The translations under genes and the position numbers were made by a program. A DNA stretch of 31,943 nt from JANNWF01 sp052390415 (lineage in GTDB: Bacteria > Pseudomonadota > Gammaproteobacteria > Xanthomonadales > Xanthomonadaceae): contig JBQTGY010000172.1 in the NCBI GenBank assembly GCA_052390415.1, forward strand, positions 1-31,943. The letters are read 5' to 3'. A model generated the notes under the pieces. It saw only the letters and a program-made list of their open reading frames with translations. It ran no database searches and was not told where the DNA came from. Below, in pieces: positions 16,463 through 24,146 of the stretch. The number at the start of each line of letters is the position of its first letter. Within the stretch, counting starts at the first letter, position 1.

Positions 16463-17407
16463 TCAGGCCAGGGCCGCTTCCAACTCAGGTATCAACTTGA
16501 ACAGATCGCCCACCAAACCGATGTCGGCAATTTCGAATATCGGCGCTTCGGCATCCTTGTTGATCGCCACGATGGTGCCGGCGTCCTTGATGCCAGTGAG
16601 GTGTTGAATGGCCCCGGAAATGCCGATGGCGACATACAACTCCGGCGCGATGATCTTGCCGGTCTGGCCGACCTGCATGTCATTAGGCACGTAGCCAGCG
16701 TCAACTGCGGCGCGTGAGGCACCCACGCCTGCGCCCAACTTGTCGGCCAAGGCGTAGATGATGGCGAAGTTCTCGGCCGAGCCAACACCGCGGCCACCCG
16801 ATACCACGCGGCCGGCACTTTGCAGGTCGGGGCGGTCACTCTTGCCTTGTTTGAGTGACACGAATTGTGTGTGCGTCGGCAGCGCGACATTGACCGCGGC
16901 CGCCTCAACGGACGCGCTGCCGCCCGTGCCTGCCGCCGGCCATGAAGCCACGCGCACGGTGGCAACCACCGGTTTGTCGGCCGGCGCGTTGACCGTGATG
17001 ATCGCGTTGCCGGCGTAAATCGGACGCGTGAAGCTGTGGCTGGATTTCACCGTCATCAGATCGCTGACCTGGGCGACGCCGAGCAGGGCGGCGACACACG
17101 GCATCAGGTCTTTGCCAAACGTCGTTGACGGCCCGAACACGTGGCTGTAGCCGCTGGCCACGGCGGCAATCTGCGGTGCCAACACCTGCGCGATGGGATG
17201 CGCATTGGCGGCGTTGGTCACCGTCAGCACCTTGCTGACGCCGGCGATGTTCGCCGCCTCAGCCGCAATGGCCGTGGGTTCGGCGGCCAACACCAGCACA
17301 TGCACCTCAGCGCCATCGATGGCGCGCGCGGCCGACACACACTTGGCGGTCGCTGAAGTGTTGAGTTTGCCGTCGAGATGCTCGGCGATGATCAGAATCT
17401 TGTTCAT
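16463..17407 (-). CDS. etfA: Electron transfer flavoprotein alpha subunit
   Basis: The FAD-carrying subunit of ETF, which passes electrons from acyl-CoA and other dehydrogenases to ETF-ubiquinone oxidoreductase. 314 residues. The N-terminal nucleotide-binding-like domain starts MNKILIIAEHLDGKL. The C-terminal FAD domain has SAGRVVSGGRGVGSAENF (about 200-217), AGYVPNDMQVGQTGK, APELYVAIGISGAIQHL and the closing NKDAEAPIFEIADIGLVGDLF. AGGA lies 8 bp before the ATG. etfB is upstream on the same strand, separated by 164 bp holding a three-hairpin repeat, which is unusual as the pair is normally nearly contiguous. The partner ETF-QO gene is at 25237-26838. Confidence 0.96.
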   Translation of the reverse strand: MNKILIIAEHLDGKLNTSATAKCVSAARAIDGAEVHVLVLAAEPTAIAAEAANIAGVSKVLTVTNAANAHPIAQVLAPQIAAVASGYSHVFGPSTTFGKDLMPCVAALLGVAQVSDLMTVKSSHSFTRPIYAGNAIITVNAPADKPVVATVRVASWPAAGTGGSASVEAAAVNVALPTHTQFVSLKQGKSDRPDLQSAGRVVSGGRGVGSAENFAIIYALADKLGAGVGASRAAVDAGYVPNDMQVGQTGKIIAPELYVAIGISGAIQHLTGIKDAGTIVAINKDAEAPIFEIADIGLVGDLFKLIPELEAALA

Positions 17408-17431
17408 GATGGATTCCTGGTCTCTTTGGAA

Positions 17432-17550
17432 CCCCTCTCCCCTTGCCTGATTGAATCAGGAGAGAGGGGCAGGGGTGAGGGTTCGGCGGTGCGGGAGTTT
17501 CTCGGCGATGCCGTACCCTCACCCCACCCCCTCTCCCGGCGGGAGAGGGG
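17432..17550. repeat. Three-hairpin REP-like element between etfB and etfA
   Basis: First hairpin 17432-17469: CCCCTCTC pairs with GAGAGGGG outside and CCTGATT with AATCAGG inside. Second: GGGGTGAGGGT (17472-17482) pairs with ACCCTCACCCC (17515-17525). Third: CCCCTCTCCCG and its complement (17528-17550). I recognise this C/G-rich type as a repeat common in intergenic DNA of many proteobacteria. Confidence 0.85.
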
Positions 17551-17571
17551 CTCAATATGGCGGGCGGTGGA

Positions 17572-18318
17572 CTACAACAATCCCTTGGCCTTCAAGGCAG
17601 CGACCAATTCGCCAGCGTCTTTCACCATCACGCCCTTGCTGCGCTTGGGCGGCGCGGCGTAATGGCTGACGTTCAAATAATCGCCACGCTCCACGCCCAG
17701 GTCGGCCAATGGGATGGTCTCCAGCGGTTTGCTCTTGGCCTTCATGATGTCCGGCAACTTGATGAAACGAGGCGTGTTCAGACGCAGGTCGGTGGTGATT
17801 ACCGCCGGCAGTTCGACGGTCAGGGTTTCCATGCCGGCATCCACTTCGCGGGCAACGGTCGCCTTGCCTTCGGCCACGTCCACCTTGCCGGCAAACGTTG
17901 CTTGCGGCCGACCCCACAAGGTCGCCAGCATCTGTCCGGTCTGGTTGGCGTCGTCATCGATCGCTTGTTTACCCAACAGCACGATGCTCGGCGATTCGCG
18001 TTCCACCAGTTTGAGCAAGACGCGCGCCGCGGTCAGCGGTTGCACGGCATCCGTGGTGACGACATGAATGGCCCGATTGGCGCCCATCGCCAAACCATTG
18101 CGCAAATGGGCGGCGGCGTCGGCGGGGCCGATGGTAGCCACGATCACCTCGGTCGCCACCCCTTTGTCGCGCAGGGCCAAGGCTTCTTCCAAGGCGATTT
18201 CGTCGAACGGATTGGCGGAGAGCTTGACGCCGTCGGTGACGACACCCGAGCCGTCGGGTTTGACCTGAATGCGCACGTTGTAGTCCACCACGCGCTTGAA
18301 ACCGACCAGAATCTTCAT
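17572..18318 (-). CDS. etfB: Electron transfer flavoprotein beta subunit
   Basis: The AMP-binding subunit of ETF. 248 residues, as usual. The N-terminus MKILVGFKRVVDYNVRIQVK and the segments LSANPFDEIALEEALALRDK (about 33-52) and GPADAAAHLRNGLAMGANRAIHV are family signatures, as is VLLGKQAIDDDANQTGQMLA (about 113-132). GAGGAACG stands upstream of the ATG. The leader holds a small hairpin (GCCGCC-TGCC-GGCGGC, 18351-18366) and a possible -10 box TATTAT on the minus strand (18377-18382). It is the first gene of the etfBA operon. Confidence 0.96.
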   Translation of the reverse strand: MKILVGFKRVVDYNVRIQVKPDGSGVVTDGVKLSANPFDEIALEEALALRDKGVATEVIVATIGPADAAAHLRNGLAMGANRAIHVVTTDAVQPLTAARVLLKLVERESPSIVLLGKQAIDDDANQTGQMLATLWGRPQATFAGKVDVAEGKATVAREVDAGMETLTVELPAVITTDLRLNTPRFIKLPDIMKAKSKPLETIPLADLGVERGDYLNVSHYAAPPKRSKGVMVKDAGELVAALKAKGLL

Positions 18319-18481
18319 CGCGGCAACGTTCCTCGGATTGAAAAGGCAAGGCCGCCTGCCGGCGGCAATGGGTCCAATAATAGCGGCTTGCGGGTGAAGA
18401 GCTGAATGCGGCTCTGGGCGGATTGCTGCGATCCCGACGGCGACTGCAGGGGCGTCGCCGCCTGCGAGGTGGGTTCAGCGC

Positions 18482-19027
18482 TTACGGCAGGGGTGGCTCG
18501 GCTCGCTTGGCCGCGTCGCGTGCCAACAGCCGCTCGCGAACCGCAGGCTCCAAGCCCGCCAGACCCCAGCGTTTGCCTTCAACGATGGCGGCCTCATCCG
18601 AAAGCCCTTGCAACCAACCCGCACGCAGGGCAGCAAGTGCACCCACCCGATTGCTGCTGGCGCAGTGGACCAGGACAACATCGCTGCCGATCTCGCGCAG
18701 CAGGTGATCCAGCCGCGTCACGTTTTCCTGGGTCAGATCGCCGCCGCCGCTGATCGGCAAACGGTGATACTGCAAACCGGCTTGCTGTACCGCCCATGCT
18801 TCGTCGAAGTCTTGCGATTCGGCCTCGGTGGTCAGGTCGATGACATGGCGCACGCCGGCGTTGGCCAAGGTGGTTATGTCGGTTGCCTGAAGGCGACCGG
18901 CCGTGATGATGTTGGGCGCGGGAAACGCGACATTGGCGAGGCCTGCCATGGCGGGTGATTGCAAAGGCTCGTCTGCCAATGCCGATGTAGCGACCATCAA
19001 TAGCGGCAGCAGTGTGATGCGAAACAT
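18482..19027 (-). CDS. Exported phosphatase-fold protein, DUF442/Blh-phosphatase-like
   Basis: 181 residues. The ATG at 19027 follows AAGGAG and begins a Sec signal peptide (FRITLLPLLMVATSALA, cleavage about residue 18), so the mature protein is periplasmic. The domain that follows resembles the dual-specificity-phosphatase fold of the BLH_phosphatase (DUF442) group: AGRLQATDITTLANAGVRHVIDL (43-65), GLQYHRLPISG and the active-site loop HCASSNRVG (121-129). In known BigR operons this domain is fused to the metallo-beta-lactamase Blh; some workers regard it as sulfur-transferring rather than phosphatase. Here it is the last gene of the operon, 28 bp after the second YeeE gene. Confidence 0.8.
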   Translation of the reverse strand: MFRITLLPLLMVATSALADEPLQSPAMAGLANVAFPAPNIITAGRLQATDITTLANAGVRHVIDLTTEAESQDFDEAWAVQQAGLQYHRLPISGGGDLTQENVTRLDHLLREIGSDVVLVHCASSNRVGALAALRAGWLQGLSDEAAIVEGKRWGLAGLEPAVRERLLARDAAKRAEPPLP

Positions 19028-19055
19028 GCGGTGCTCCTTCTGATCCAATAAACCC

Positions 19056-19472
19056 TCAACGTCCGCCGAACGCGCGATGCAGCAGGTTGCCCGCGATCAT
19101 GGCAGGCACAAACCATAGGGCTTCGGCCGATAACACACCCAGTCCGGCGAGCGCGGGGCCCGGGCAGTAACCTGCGGTTCCCCAACCGATGCCAAAGATC
19201 GCTGCTCCGCCGAGCAATTGGCGGTCCGCGGCGGTGGCCCGCGGAAGTTGGAAGGCGTCCGCGAACAACGGCTTGGGCAGTCGCAACACGAATCGAAAGG
19301 CGACGGCCGTGACAGTGACGGCGGCACTCAACACGAACAACAAGGTCGGATCAAAGTCGCCGAACACGTCAAGGAAACCGAGCACACGCTGTGGGTCAGT
19401 CATACCCGACATCGCGAGGCCGAGGCCAAACAGCAGGCCGGAAACCAGCGCGGTCAACCGCTGGCGGGTCAT
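19056..19472 (-). CDS. YeeE/YedE-family half transporter, second subunit
   Basis: 138 residues with four predicted membrane helices. It belongs to the YeeE/YedE (DUF395) family, whose members import thiosulfate or other small sulfur species. The family-type motifs are SGLLFGLGLAMSGMTDPQRVLGFLDVFGDFDPTL and, later, GIGWGTAGYCPGPAL with C103. The ATG at 19472 overlaps the preceding gene's stop (ATGA), so the two are translationally coupled and probably make a heterodimer equivalent to the full-length transporter (PmpA/PmpB arrangement in described operons). The longer open frame upstream is shadow sequence. Confidence 0.9.
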   Translation of the reverse strand: MTRQRLTALVSGLLFGLGLAMSGMTDPQRVLGFLDVFGDFDPTLLFVLSAAVTVTAVAFRFVLRLPKPLFADAFQLPRATAADRQLLGGAAIFGIGWGTAGYCPGPALAGLGVLSAEALWFVPAMIAGNLLHRAFGGR

Positions 19473-19891
19473 GAGCTGCTCAACACGTGTCGCACCACGA
19501 AGGTTGTGGCCATCGCCGTGCCCATGAACGTGAGCACGGCATACAGCGAGCGCAACGAGAGTCGGCCGAGTCCGCACACTCCGTGGCCGCTGGTGCAGCC
19601 ATTGCCCATGCGGGTGCCAAATCCCACCAGCAGTCCAGCCAACACCAAGTCGGGCAGGGGAAACTCGCTGCGTGGCACGTAGGCGGCGGGCACCAGCGTG
19701 AGGTAGGTGCCGCCGCCGACGATCAAACCTCCCAGAAACAGAATCCGCCAGGTAAGGTCGCTGCGCTTGGGAGTCAACAGGCCATTCAGCACGCCGCTGA
19801 CTCCGGCGATGCGGCCGTTGAGCCAAAGCAACAAGGTGGCGGCGCTGCCGATCAAGGCACCACCGGCGAACGCGGTCATCCAGGTGTTCAT
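19469..19891 (-). CDS. YeeE/YedE-family half transporter, first subunit
   Basis: 140 residues, four predicted membrane helices. The family hallmark is FGTRMGNGCTSGHGVCGLGRLSLRS (91-115), with C99 and C106 positioned in the conduction path in thiosulfate transporter structures. The N-terminal half has GALIGSAATLLLWLNGRIAGVSGVL. The ATG at 19891 overlaps the stop of the metallo-beta-lactamase gene (ATGA), and its own stop overlaps the next ATG. Coupling of dioxygenase, transporter halves and phosphatase-like protein indicates a sulfide/persulfide detoxification unit that moves a sulfur oxyanion across the inner membrane; the direction is not known. Confidence 0.91.
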   Translation of the reverse strand: MNTWMTAFAGGALIGSAATLLLWLNGRIAGVSGVLNGLLTPKRSDLTWRILFLGGLIVGGGTYLTLVPAAYVPRSEFPLPDLVLAGLLVGFGTRMGNGCTSGHGVCGLGRLSLRSLYAVLTFMGTAMATTFVVRHVLSSS

Positions 19892-20760
19892 GCGGGTCTG
19901 CCGATTTGATTCAGCGGCAGGCGCAGAAAACTGACGCCATTGTGGTCGGGCTCCGGCAAGCGCCCGCCGCGAATGTTTACCTGCAGCGCAGGCAAGATCA
20001 GCAGGGGTTGCGGCAGGATCGCGTCGCGCGCGTCTCGCAGGGCGACGTAATCGGCGAGGGTCACGCCGCTGTGCAGGTGTTTGTTGCCAACACGCTGCGC
20101 AGCGACGGACGTTTCTGCGGCAGCTTCTCGCCCCGCGGGCGGATAGTCGTGACACAGAAAAACCCGGGTCTGGTCCGGCAAGGCAAGAATGGACTGCACC
20201 GACGCATACAGTTTCTGTGCATCACCCCCCGGAAAGTCGCAGCGGGCCGAGCCCGTATCCGGCGCGAACAGGGTGTCGCCGATGAAGGCCGCATCGCCAA
20301 TCACGTAAGTCAGGCTGTCGTCGGTGTGGCCCGGCGTGGGCAGCGCGTAGGCGCTCAATTCACCGATGGAAAAGGCTTCGCCGGGATCGAAGAGATGATC
20401 GAACTGACGACCATCGGCGGCGAATTCGTCGCCAAGATTGAAGACTTGTTTGAAGTGCCGCTGCACACCCAGGATGCCGCGACCGATGGCGAGGTTGCCG
20501 CCGAGCTGATCGCGCAAGTAGGCGCCAGCACTGAGGTGGTCGGCGTGCGCATGGGTTTCCAGGATCCAGTCGACGCTCAACCTGTGCTGGCGGACGAAGG
20601 CAATCAACTGGTCGGCCAGCGCAGTGTTGGTGCGGGCCGACGGGCCGTCATAACCAAGCACGGAATCAATGATTGCCGCGTGGCCACCGGGTGTGTCGTA
20701 CACCACGTGAGTGAAGGTGGCCGTCAGCGGATCGCGGAAAGATTCGACCAAGGGCTTCAT
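19888..20760 (-). CDS. blh: Persulfide dioxygenase-type metallo-beta-lactamase (Blh-like)
   Basis: 290 residues. Metal ligands of the ETHE1/Blh type are seen: ETHAHADH (68-75; H70, H72, D74, H75), H145 in PTPGHTDDS, D162 in GDTLF and H204 in LCHDY. The RCDFPGG segment (173-179) is typical of ETHE1-like enzymes, which oxidise glutathione persulfide to sulfite with an Fe(II) centre. No rhodanese domain is fused, and the N-terminal DUF442 domain present in Blh of Xylella and Agrobacterium is absent; a similar domain is encoded separately at 18482-19027. The ATG at 20760 is the first after the AT-rich divergent promoter; AGGA lies 11 bp upstream. Confidence 0.9.
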   Translation of the reverse strand: MKPLVESFRDPLTATFTHVVYDTPGGHAAIIDSVLGYDGPSARTNTALADQLIAFVRQHRLSVDWILETHAHADHLSAGAYLRDQLGGNLAIGRGILGVQRHFKQVFNLGDEFAADGRQFDHLFDPGEAFSIGELSAYALPTPGHTDDSLTYVIGDAAFIGDTLFAPDTGSARCDFPGGDAQKLYASVQSILALPDQTRVFLCHDYPPAGREAAAETSVAAQRVGNKHLHSGVTLADYVALRDARDAILPQPLLILPALQVNIRGGRLPEPDHNGVSFLRLPLNQIGRPA

Positions 20761-20796
20761 CGCGCGTCAATTCCTGCATAATTGATAAGACTCTAA

Positions 20797-20812
20797 TTTA
20801 GGAAAAACTAAA
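20797..20812. promoter_or_regulatory. Candidate BigR-type operator, AT-rich
   Basis: TTTAG-GAAAAA-CTAAA, an inverted repeat with 5-bp arms, in an AT-rich 56-bp gap between the divergent regulator and Blh-like genes in otherwise GC-rich DNA. Described BigR boxes are AT-rich palindromes in the same position. I could not place convincing -35/-10 boxes on either strand. Confidence 0.5.
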
Positions 20813-20816
20813 ATAC

Positions 20817-21215
20817 ATGTCAAGTCGATCTCAGGATGCTCCACGGAAAGCACGAAAATCAGCCCCGCATGCCACGCCCGTCTCCGTGCGTGAGCTACCC
20901 GACGCGACGACGATGGCGGCCCATGCGGACGCTGCCGCCGCGCTGCTCAAAGCGCTGGCCCACCCCGCGCGTCTGCTGGCAATGTGTCGTTTGGTGGAGC
21001 GCGAGGCCTCGGTGGGCGAGTTGCAACAGGAAGGCGTGAGCATGTCGGCGCTATCGCAACACCTGGGTGTGTTGCGAACGCTGGGGCTGGTGCGTACTCG
21101 CCGCGAGTCGCAAACCATCTATTACTCATTGGTGGACGGGCCTGCACTTGTGGTCATGCAAGCGCTTTACGAGGCCTACTGCGCGCCGCGGGCAAGCGCG
21201 ACGGTCGGCGGTTAG
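20817..21215 (+). CDS. bigR: ArsR/SmtB-family repressor, BigR/SqrR type
   Basis: 132 residues. The winged helix covers about 40-110: LLKALAHPARLLAMCRLVEREASVGELQ, then SMSALSQHLGVLRTLGLVRTRRESQTIYYSLVDG. Two cysteines stand at 57 (LLAMCRL) and 122 (EAYCAPR), 65 apart, matching the pair in BigR and SqrR (66 apart) that forms a disulfide or polysulfide bridge when sulfide accumulates. It is divergent from the persulfide dioxygenase operon, as expected. The first 35 residues are an unstructured extension: the ATG at 20817 lies 4 bp after the candidate operator and has no ribosome site, so GTG at 20886 or ATG at 20913 may be the true start. Its stop overlaps that of cysNC. Confidence 0.87.
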   Translation: MSSRSQDAPRKARKSAPHATPVSVRELPDATTMAAHADAAAALLKALAHPARLLAMCRLVEREASVGELQQEGVSMSALSQHLGVLRTLGLVRTRRESQTIYYSLVDGPALVVMQALYEAYCAPRASATVGG

Positions 21216-23098
21216 CTCAACTGATCGACGATGCGTTGCGCTGCATCGGCTGGCACTTCGAGCACCGTCTGCACCCGTACTTCCGGCGTCAGCGGCGCTT
21301 CGTACGGCGCGCTGATGCCGGTGAAGTTGGGCAAGGTGCCGGCGCGGGCCTTGCGATACAGTCCCTTGACGTCGCGGCGCTCGCATTCTTCTAGTGGCGT
21401 ATCGACAAAGACTTCGATGAACTCGCCGGGCCCGAACAACTCGCGCGCCATCTGTCGCTCACTGCGGAACGGCGAGATGAAACTCACCAGCACGATGAGT
21501 CCCGCATCGACCATCAAACGACTGACTTCGGCAACACGGCGGATGTTCTCGACGCGGTCGGCGTCGGTGAAACCAAGGTCGCGATTGAGCCCGTGGCGAA
21601 CGTTGTCGCCGTCCAGCAGATACGTGTGCTGACCCAGCGCCAGCAAACGTTTCTCGACCAGGTTGGCCAAAGTCGATTTGCCCGAACCCGACAGGCCGGT
21701 GAACCACAGGCAGCGCGGCGTTTGTGCCTTCAGCGCGGCGCGTGCGGCGCGATCTACATCGACGTGTTGCCAATGGATATTTGCCGCACGGCGCAGCGCG
21801 AAATCGAGCGTTCCTGCGGCGACCGTGGCCTGGGTAACGCGATCAATCAGAATGAAGGCACCCAGTTGCTTGTTGTCGGCATACGGACTGAAAGCAATCG
21901 GCTGATCCAATGACAGATGGCAGACCGCGACCTCATTCAAGGCTAGTTCGCGCGCCGCAATTTCTTCCTGCGAATTGACGTCGATGCGATGGCGGATATC
22001 CGTGACAGTGGCGTTGACCATGCGGCTGCCGAGCTTGAGCCAATAACCTCGGCCGGGAAGCAAGGGCGCGTCCGCCATCCACAGCAGATGCGCCGCGAAC
22101 TGGTCGGCGACTTCGGGCGGCGCATTCGCTGCCGCCAACACATCGCCGCGACTGACATCGACTTCGTCATCGAGTGTGACCACCACCGCCTGGCCTTGCA
22201 CCGCCGTGGCCAGATCGCCATCGGCGGTCACGATGCGGGCAACGGTGGAGCGGCGACCCGACGGCAGGGCGACCACCCCGTCGCCGGGCTTCAATTCGCC
22301 CGCCGCCAAGGTGCCGGCAAAACCACGAAAGTCCTGATTGGGCCGGCATACCCACTGCACCGGCATGCGGAAATCAGCGCCCTTGCTGCTGACGCTGACA
22401 TCGGTGGATTCAAGCAAACCCAGCAGACTGGGTCCGCGATACCAACTCATTGCAGTGGAGGCGGTGGTGAGGTTCTCGCCACGCAGCGCCGACAAAGGCA
22501 CGCATTCGACGCTGTCAATTCCCAGCAACGAGGCCAGCTGACGGTAGTCGGCGCTGATCGTCTCGAACACGCCTTGATCGTAGCCAACCAGATCCATCTT
22601 GTTGACCGCCAGCAGCACATGGCGAATGCCGAGCAAGGCGCAGATGTAGCTGTGCCGGCGGGTTTGCGTCAGCAAGCCCTTGCGGGCATCGACCAAAACC
22701 ACGGCCAGATCCGCCGTGGAAGCACCGGTCGCCATGTTGCGGGTGTACTGCTCGTGGCCGGGGCAATCCGCAACGATGAACTTGCGTTTGTCGGTGGCAA
22801 AAAACCGATAGGCGACATCGATGGTGATGCCCTGCTCGCGCTCGGCGGCAAGGCCATCCACCAACAGCGCAAAATCCAGCTCGCCATTCTGCGTGCCATG
22901 ACGACGGCTGTCGCCCGACAACGCGCTCAATTGATCGTCGAAGAGTTGCTGCGAGTCGTGCAGCAGGCGTCCAATCAGGGTGCTCTTGCCATCATCGACG
23001 CTGCCGCAGGTGATGAAGCGCAGCAGCGACTTGGTTTCGTGTTGACGCAGGTAGGCGGCGATGGCGCTGGGTTGATTGGCTGAAAGGGTGCTGTTCAT
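21212..23098 (-). CDS. cysNC: Sulfate adenylyltransferase subunit 1 fused to APS kinase
   Basis: Bifunctional: the CysN GTPase drives formation of APS from sulfate and ATP, and the CysC domain phosphorylates APS to PAPS. 628 residues. The GTPase part has GSVDDGKST (32-40), DCPGHEQY and NKMD, then the beta-barrel domains. The kinase part begins near 450 with GLSGSGKST, followed by DGDNVRHGLNRDLGF and FISPFRSER. The fused form is common in this order. The ATG shares one base with the cysD stop (TGATG), so the two are coupled. Its TAA stop overlaps the TAG of the convergent regulator gene. Confidence 0.97.
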   Translation of the reverse strand: MNSTLSANQPSAIAAYLRQHETKSLLRFITCGSVDDGKSTLIGRLLHDSQQLFDDQLSALSGDSRRHGTQNGELDFALLVDGLAAEREQGITIDVAYRFFATDKRKFIVADCPGHEQYTRNMATGASTADLAVVLVDARKGLLTQTRRHSYICALLGIRHVLLAVNKMDLVGYDQGVFETISADYRQLASLLGIDSVECVPLSALRGENLTTASTAMSWYRGPSLLGLLESTDVSVSSKGADFRMPVQWVCRPNQDFRGFAGTLAAGELKPGDGVVALPSGRRSTVARIVTADGDLATAVQGQAVVVTLDDEVDVSRGDVLAAANAPPEVADQFAAHLLWMADAPLLPGRGYWLKLGSRMVNATVTDIRHRIDVNSQEEIAARELALNEVAVCHLSLDQPIAFSPYADNKQLGAFILIDRVTQATVAAGTLDFALRRAANIHWQHVDVDRAARAALKAQTPRCLWFTGLSGSGKSTLANLVEKRLLALGQHTYLLDGDNVRHGLNRDLGFTDADRVENIRRVAEVSRLMVDAGLIVLVSFISPFRSERQMARELFGPGEFIEVFVDTPLEECERRDVKGLYRKARAGTLPNFTGISAPYEAPLTPEVRVQTVLEVPADAAQRIVDQLS

Positions 23099-24009
23099 CA
23101 GAAATACCCTTCCTGCTTCTTCTTTTCCATCGACGCCGTCGGGTCGTGATCGATCACCCGGCCTTGGCGCTCGGACGTGCGCGCGACCAGCATTTCCTGG
23201 ATCACTTTCTCCAAGCTGTCGGCGTCGGATTCCACCGCGCCGGTGAGCGGGTAGCAGCCCAGGGTCCGAAAGCGCACGCGTTTGTGTTGCGGGGTTTCGC
23301 CGTCTCGCAATGGCAGGCGCGCATCGTCGACCATGATCAGCGCGCCGTTGCGTTCAACCACCGGTCGGACGGCGGCCAGGTACAGATCCGGCACCGCGAT
23401 CTGCTCGCGATAGATGTACAACCAGATGTCCAGTTCGGTCCAATTCGACAATGGAAACGCGCGCACGCTCTCATTGGGCTTCAGCCGCGCGTTGTACAGA
23501 TTCCAAAGCTCGGGCCGCTGATTTTTCGGGTCCCAGCGATGTTCGGCGCTGCGGAACGAAAAGATGCGCTCCTTGGCCCGCGACTTTTCTTCGTCGCGAC
23601 GCGCGCCACCGATCGCGCAATCGAAGCCATGTTTGTCGAGGGCTTGTTTGAGCGCCTGGGTTTTCATCACATCGGTATGCACCGTGGCGCCGTGCGAAAT
23701 CGGCCCGATGCCTGCGGCCACACCCTCTGGATTGGTGTGCACACACAATTCGACGCCAGTCTCGGCGACCCTTCGATCTCGAAATCCGATCATCTCGGCA
23801 AACTTCCAGCCGGTATCCACATGCAACAACGGCATCGGCGGCCGCGCCGGATAGAACGCCTTCAGCAGCAAATGCAGCAAGACCGAGCTGTCCTTGCCAA
23901 TCGAATACATCAGTACCGGATTGCGAAACTCGGCCGCGCACTCGCGCAGGATGTGGATACTTTCGGCTTCCAGACGATCGAGATGGCTGAGTTCTTGGGT
24001 GGGGCTCAT
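23098..24009 (-). CDS. cysD: Sulfate adenylyltransferase subunit 2
   Basis: Catalytic ATP-pyrophosphatase subunit that makes APS with CysN. 303 residues (E. coli 302). The PP-loop is YSIGKDSSVLLHL (about 51-63); other signatures are LLHVDTGWKFAEM, CAIGGARRDEEKSRAKER and the C-terminal RFRTLGCYPLTGAVES and MEKKKQEGYF. The frame is open upstream, but the family N-terminus (HLDRLEAESIHILRE) sits just after the ATG at 24009; no Shine-Dalgarno is evident. The leader has a weak palindrome TAACC-AGC-GGTTA (24088-24100), a conceivable CysB-type site but unproven. Confidence 0.96.
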   Translation of the reverse strand: MSPTQELSHLDRLEAESIHILRECAAEFRNPVLMYSIGKDSSVLLHLLLKAFYPARPPMPLLHVDTGWKFAEMIGFRDRRVAETGVELCVHTNPEGVAAGIGPISHGATVHTDVMKTQALKQALDKHGFDCAIGGARRDEEKSRAKERIFSFRSAEHRWDPKNQRPELWNLYNARLKPNESVRAFPLSNWTELDIWLYIYREQIAVPDLYLAAVRPVVERNGALIMVDDARLPLRDGETPQHKRVRFRTLGCYPLTGAVESDADSLEKVIQEMLVARTSERQGRVIDHDPTASMEKKKQEGYF

Positions 24010-24120
24010 GCGAAAGGCAATGACGGACAGCGCGCAAGTATTGGCTAGTGACGCTGCTGCGCCAAGACGCCAAGTGTGATCCGGCGCTAACCAGCGGTTA
24101 TGAGGGTGCTCGCTATCGTC

Positions 24121-24146
24121 GCCCGGATGCAGGCTGCAAGCCGGGC
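24121..24146 (-). terminator. Possible terminator hairpin after the ATP-grasp gene
   Basis: GCCCGG pairs with CCGGGC and an inner GCAG with CTGC. The hairpin begins at the stop codon of the ATP-grasp gene on the minus strand. No T run follows, so it may instead be an RNA-stability element between this gene and cysD. Confidence 0.4.

Noticed and set aside
21989..23083. 364-codon plus-strand frame
   Set aside because: Antisense to the CysN GTPase region, which has intact motifs; no start context.
23146..24048. 300-codon plus-strand frame
   Set aside because: Antisense to cysD, which is complete and strongly recognised.
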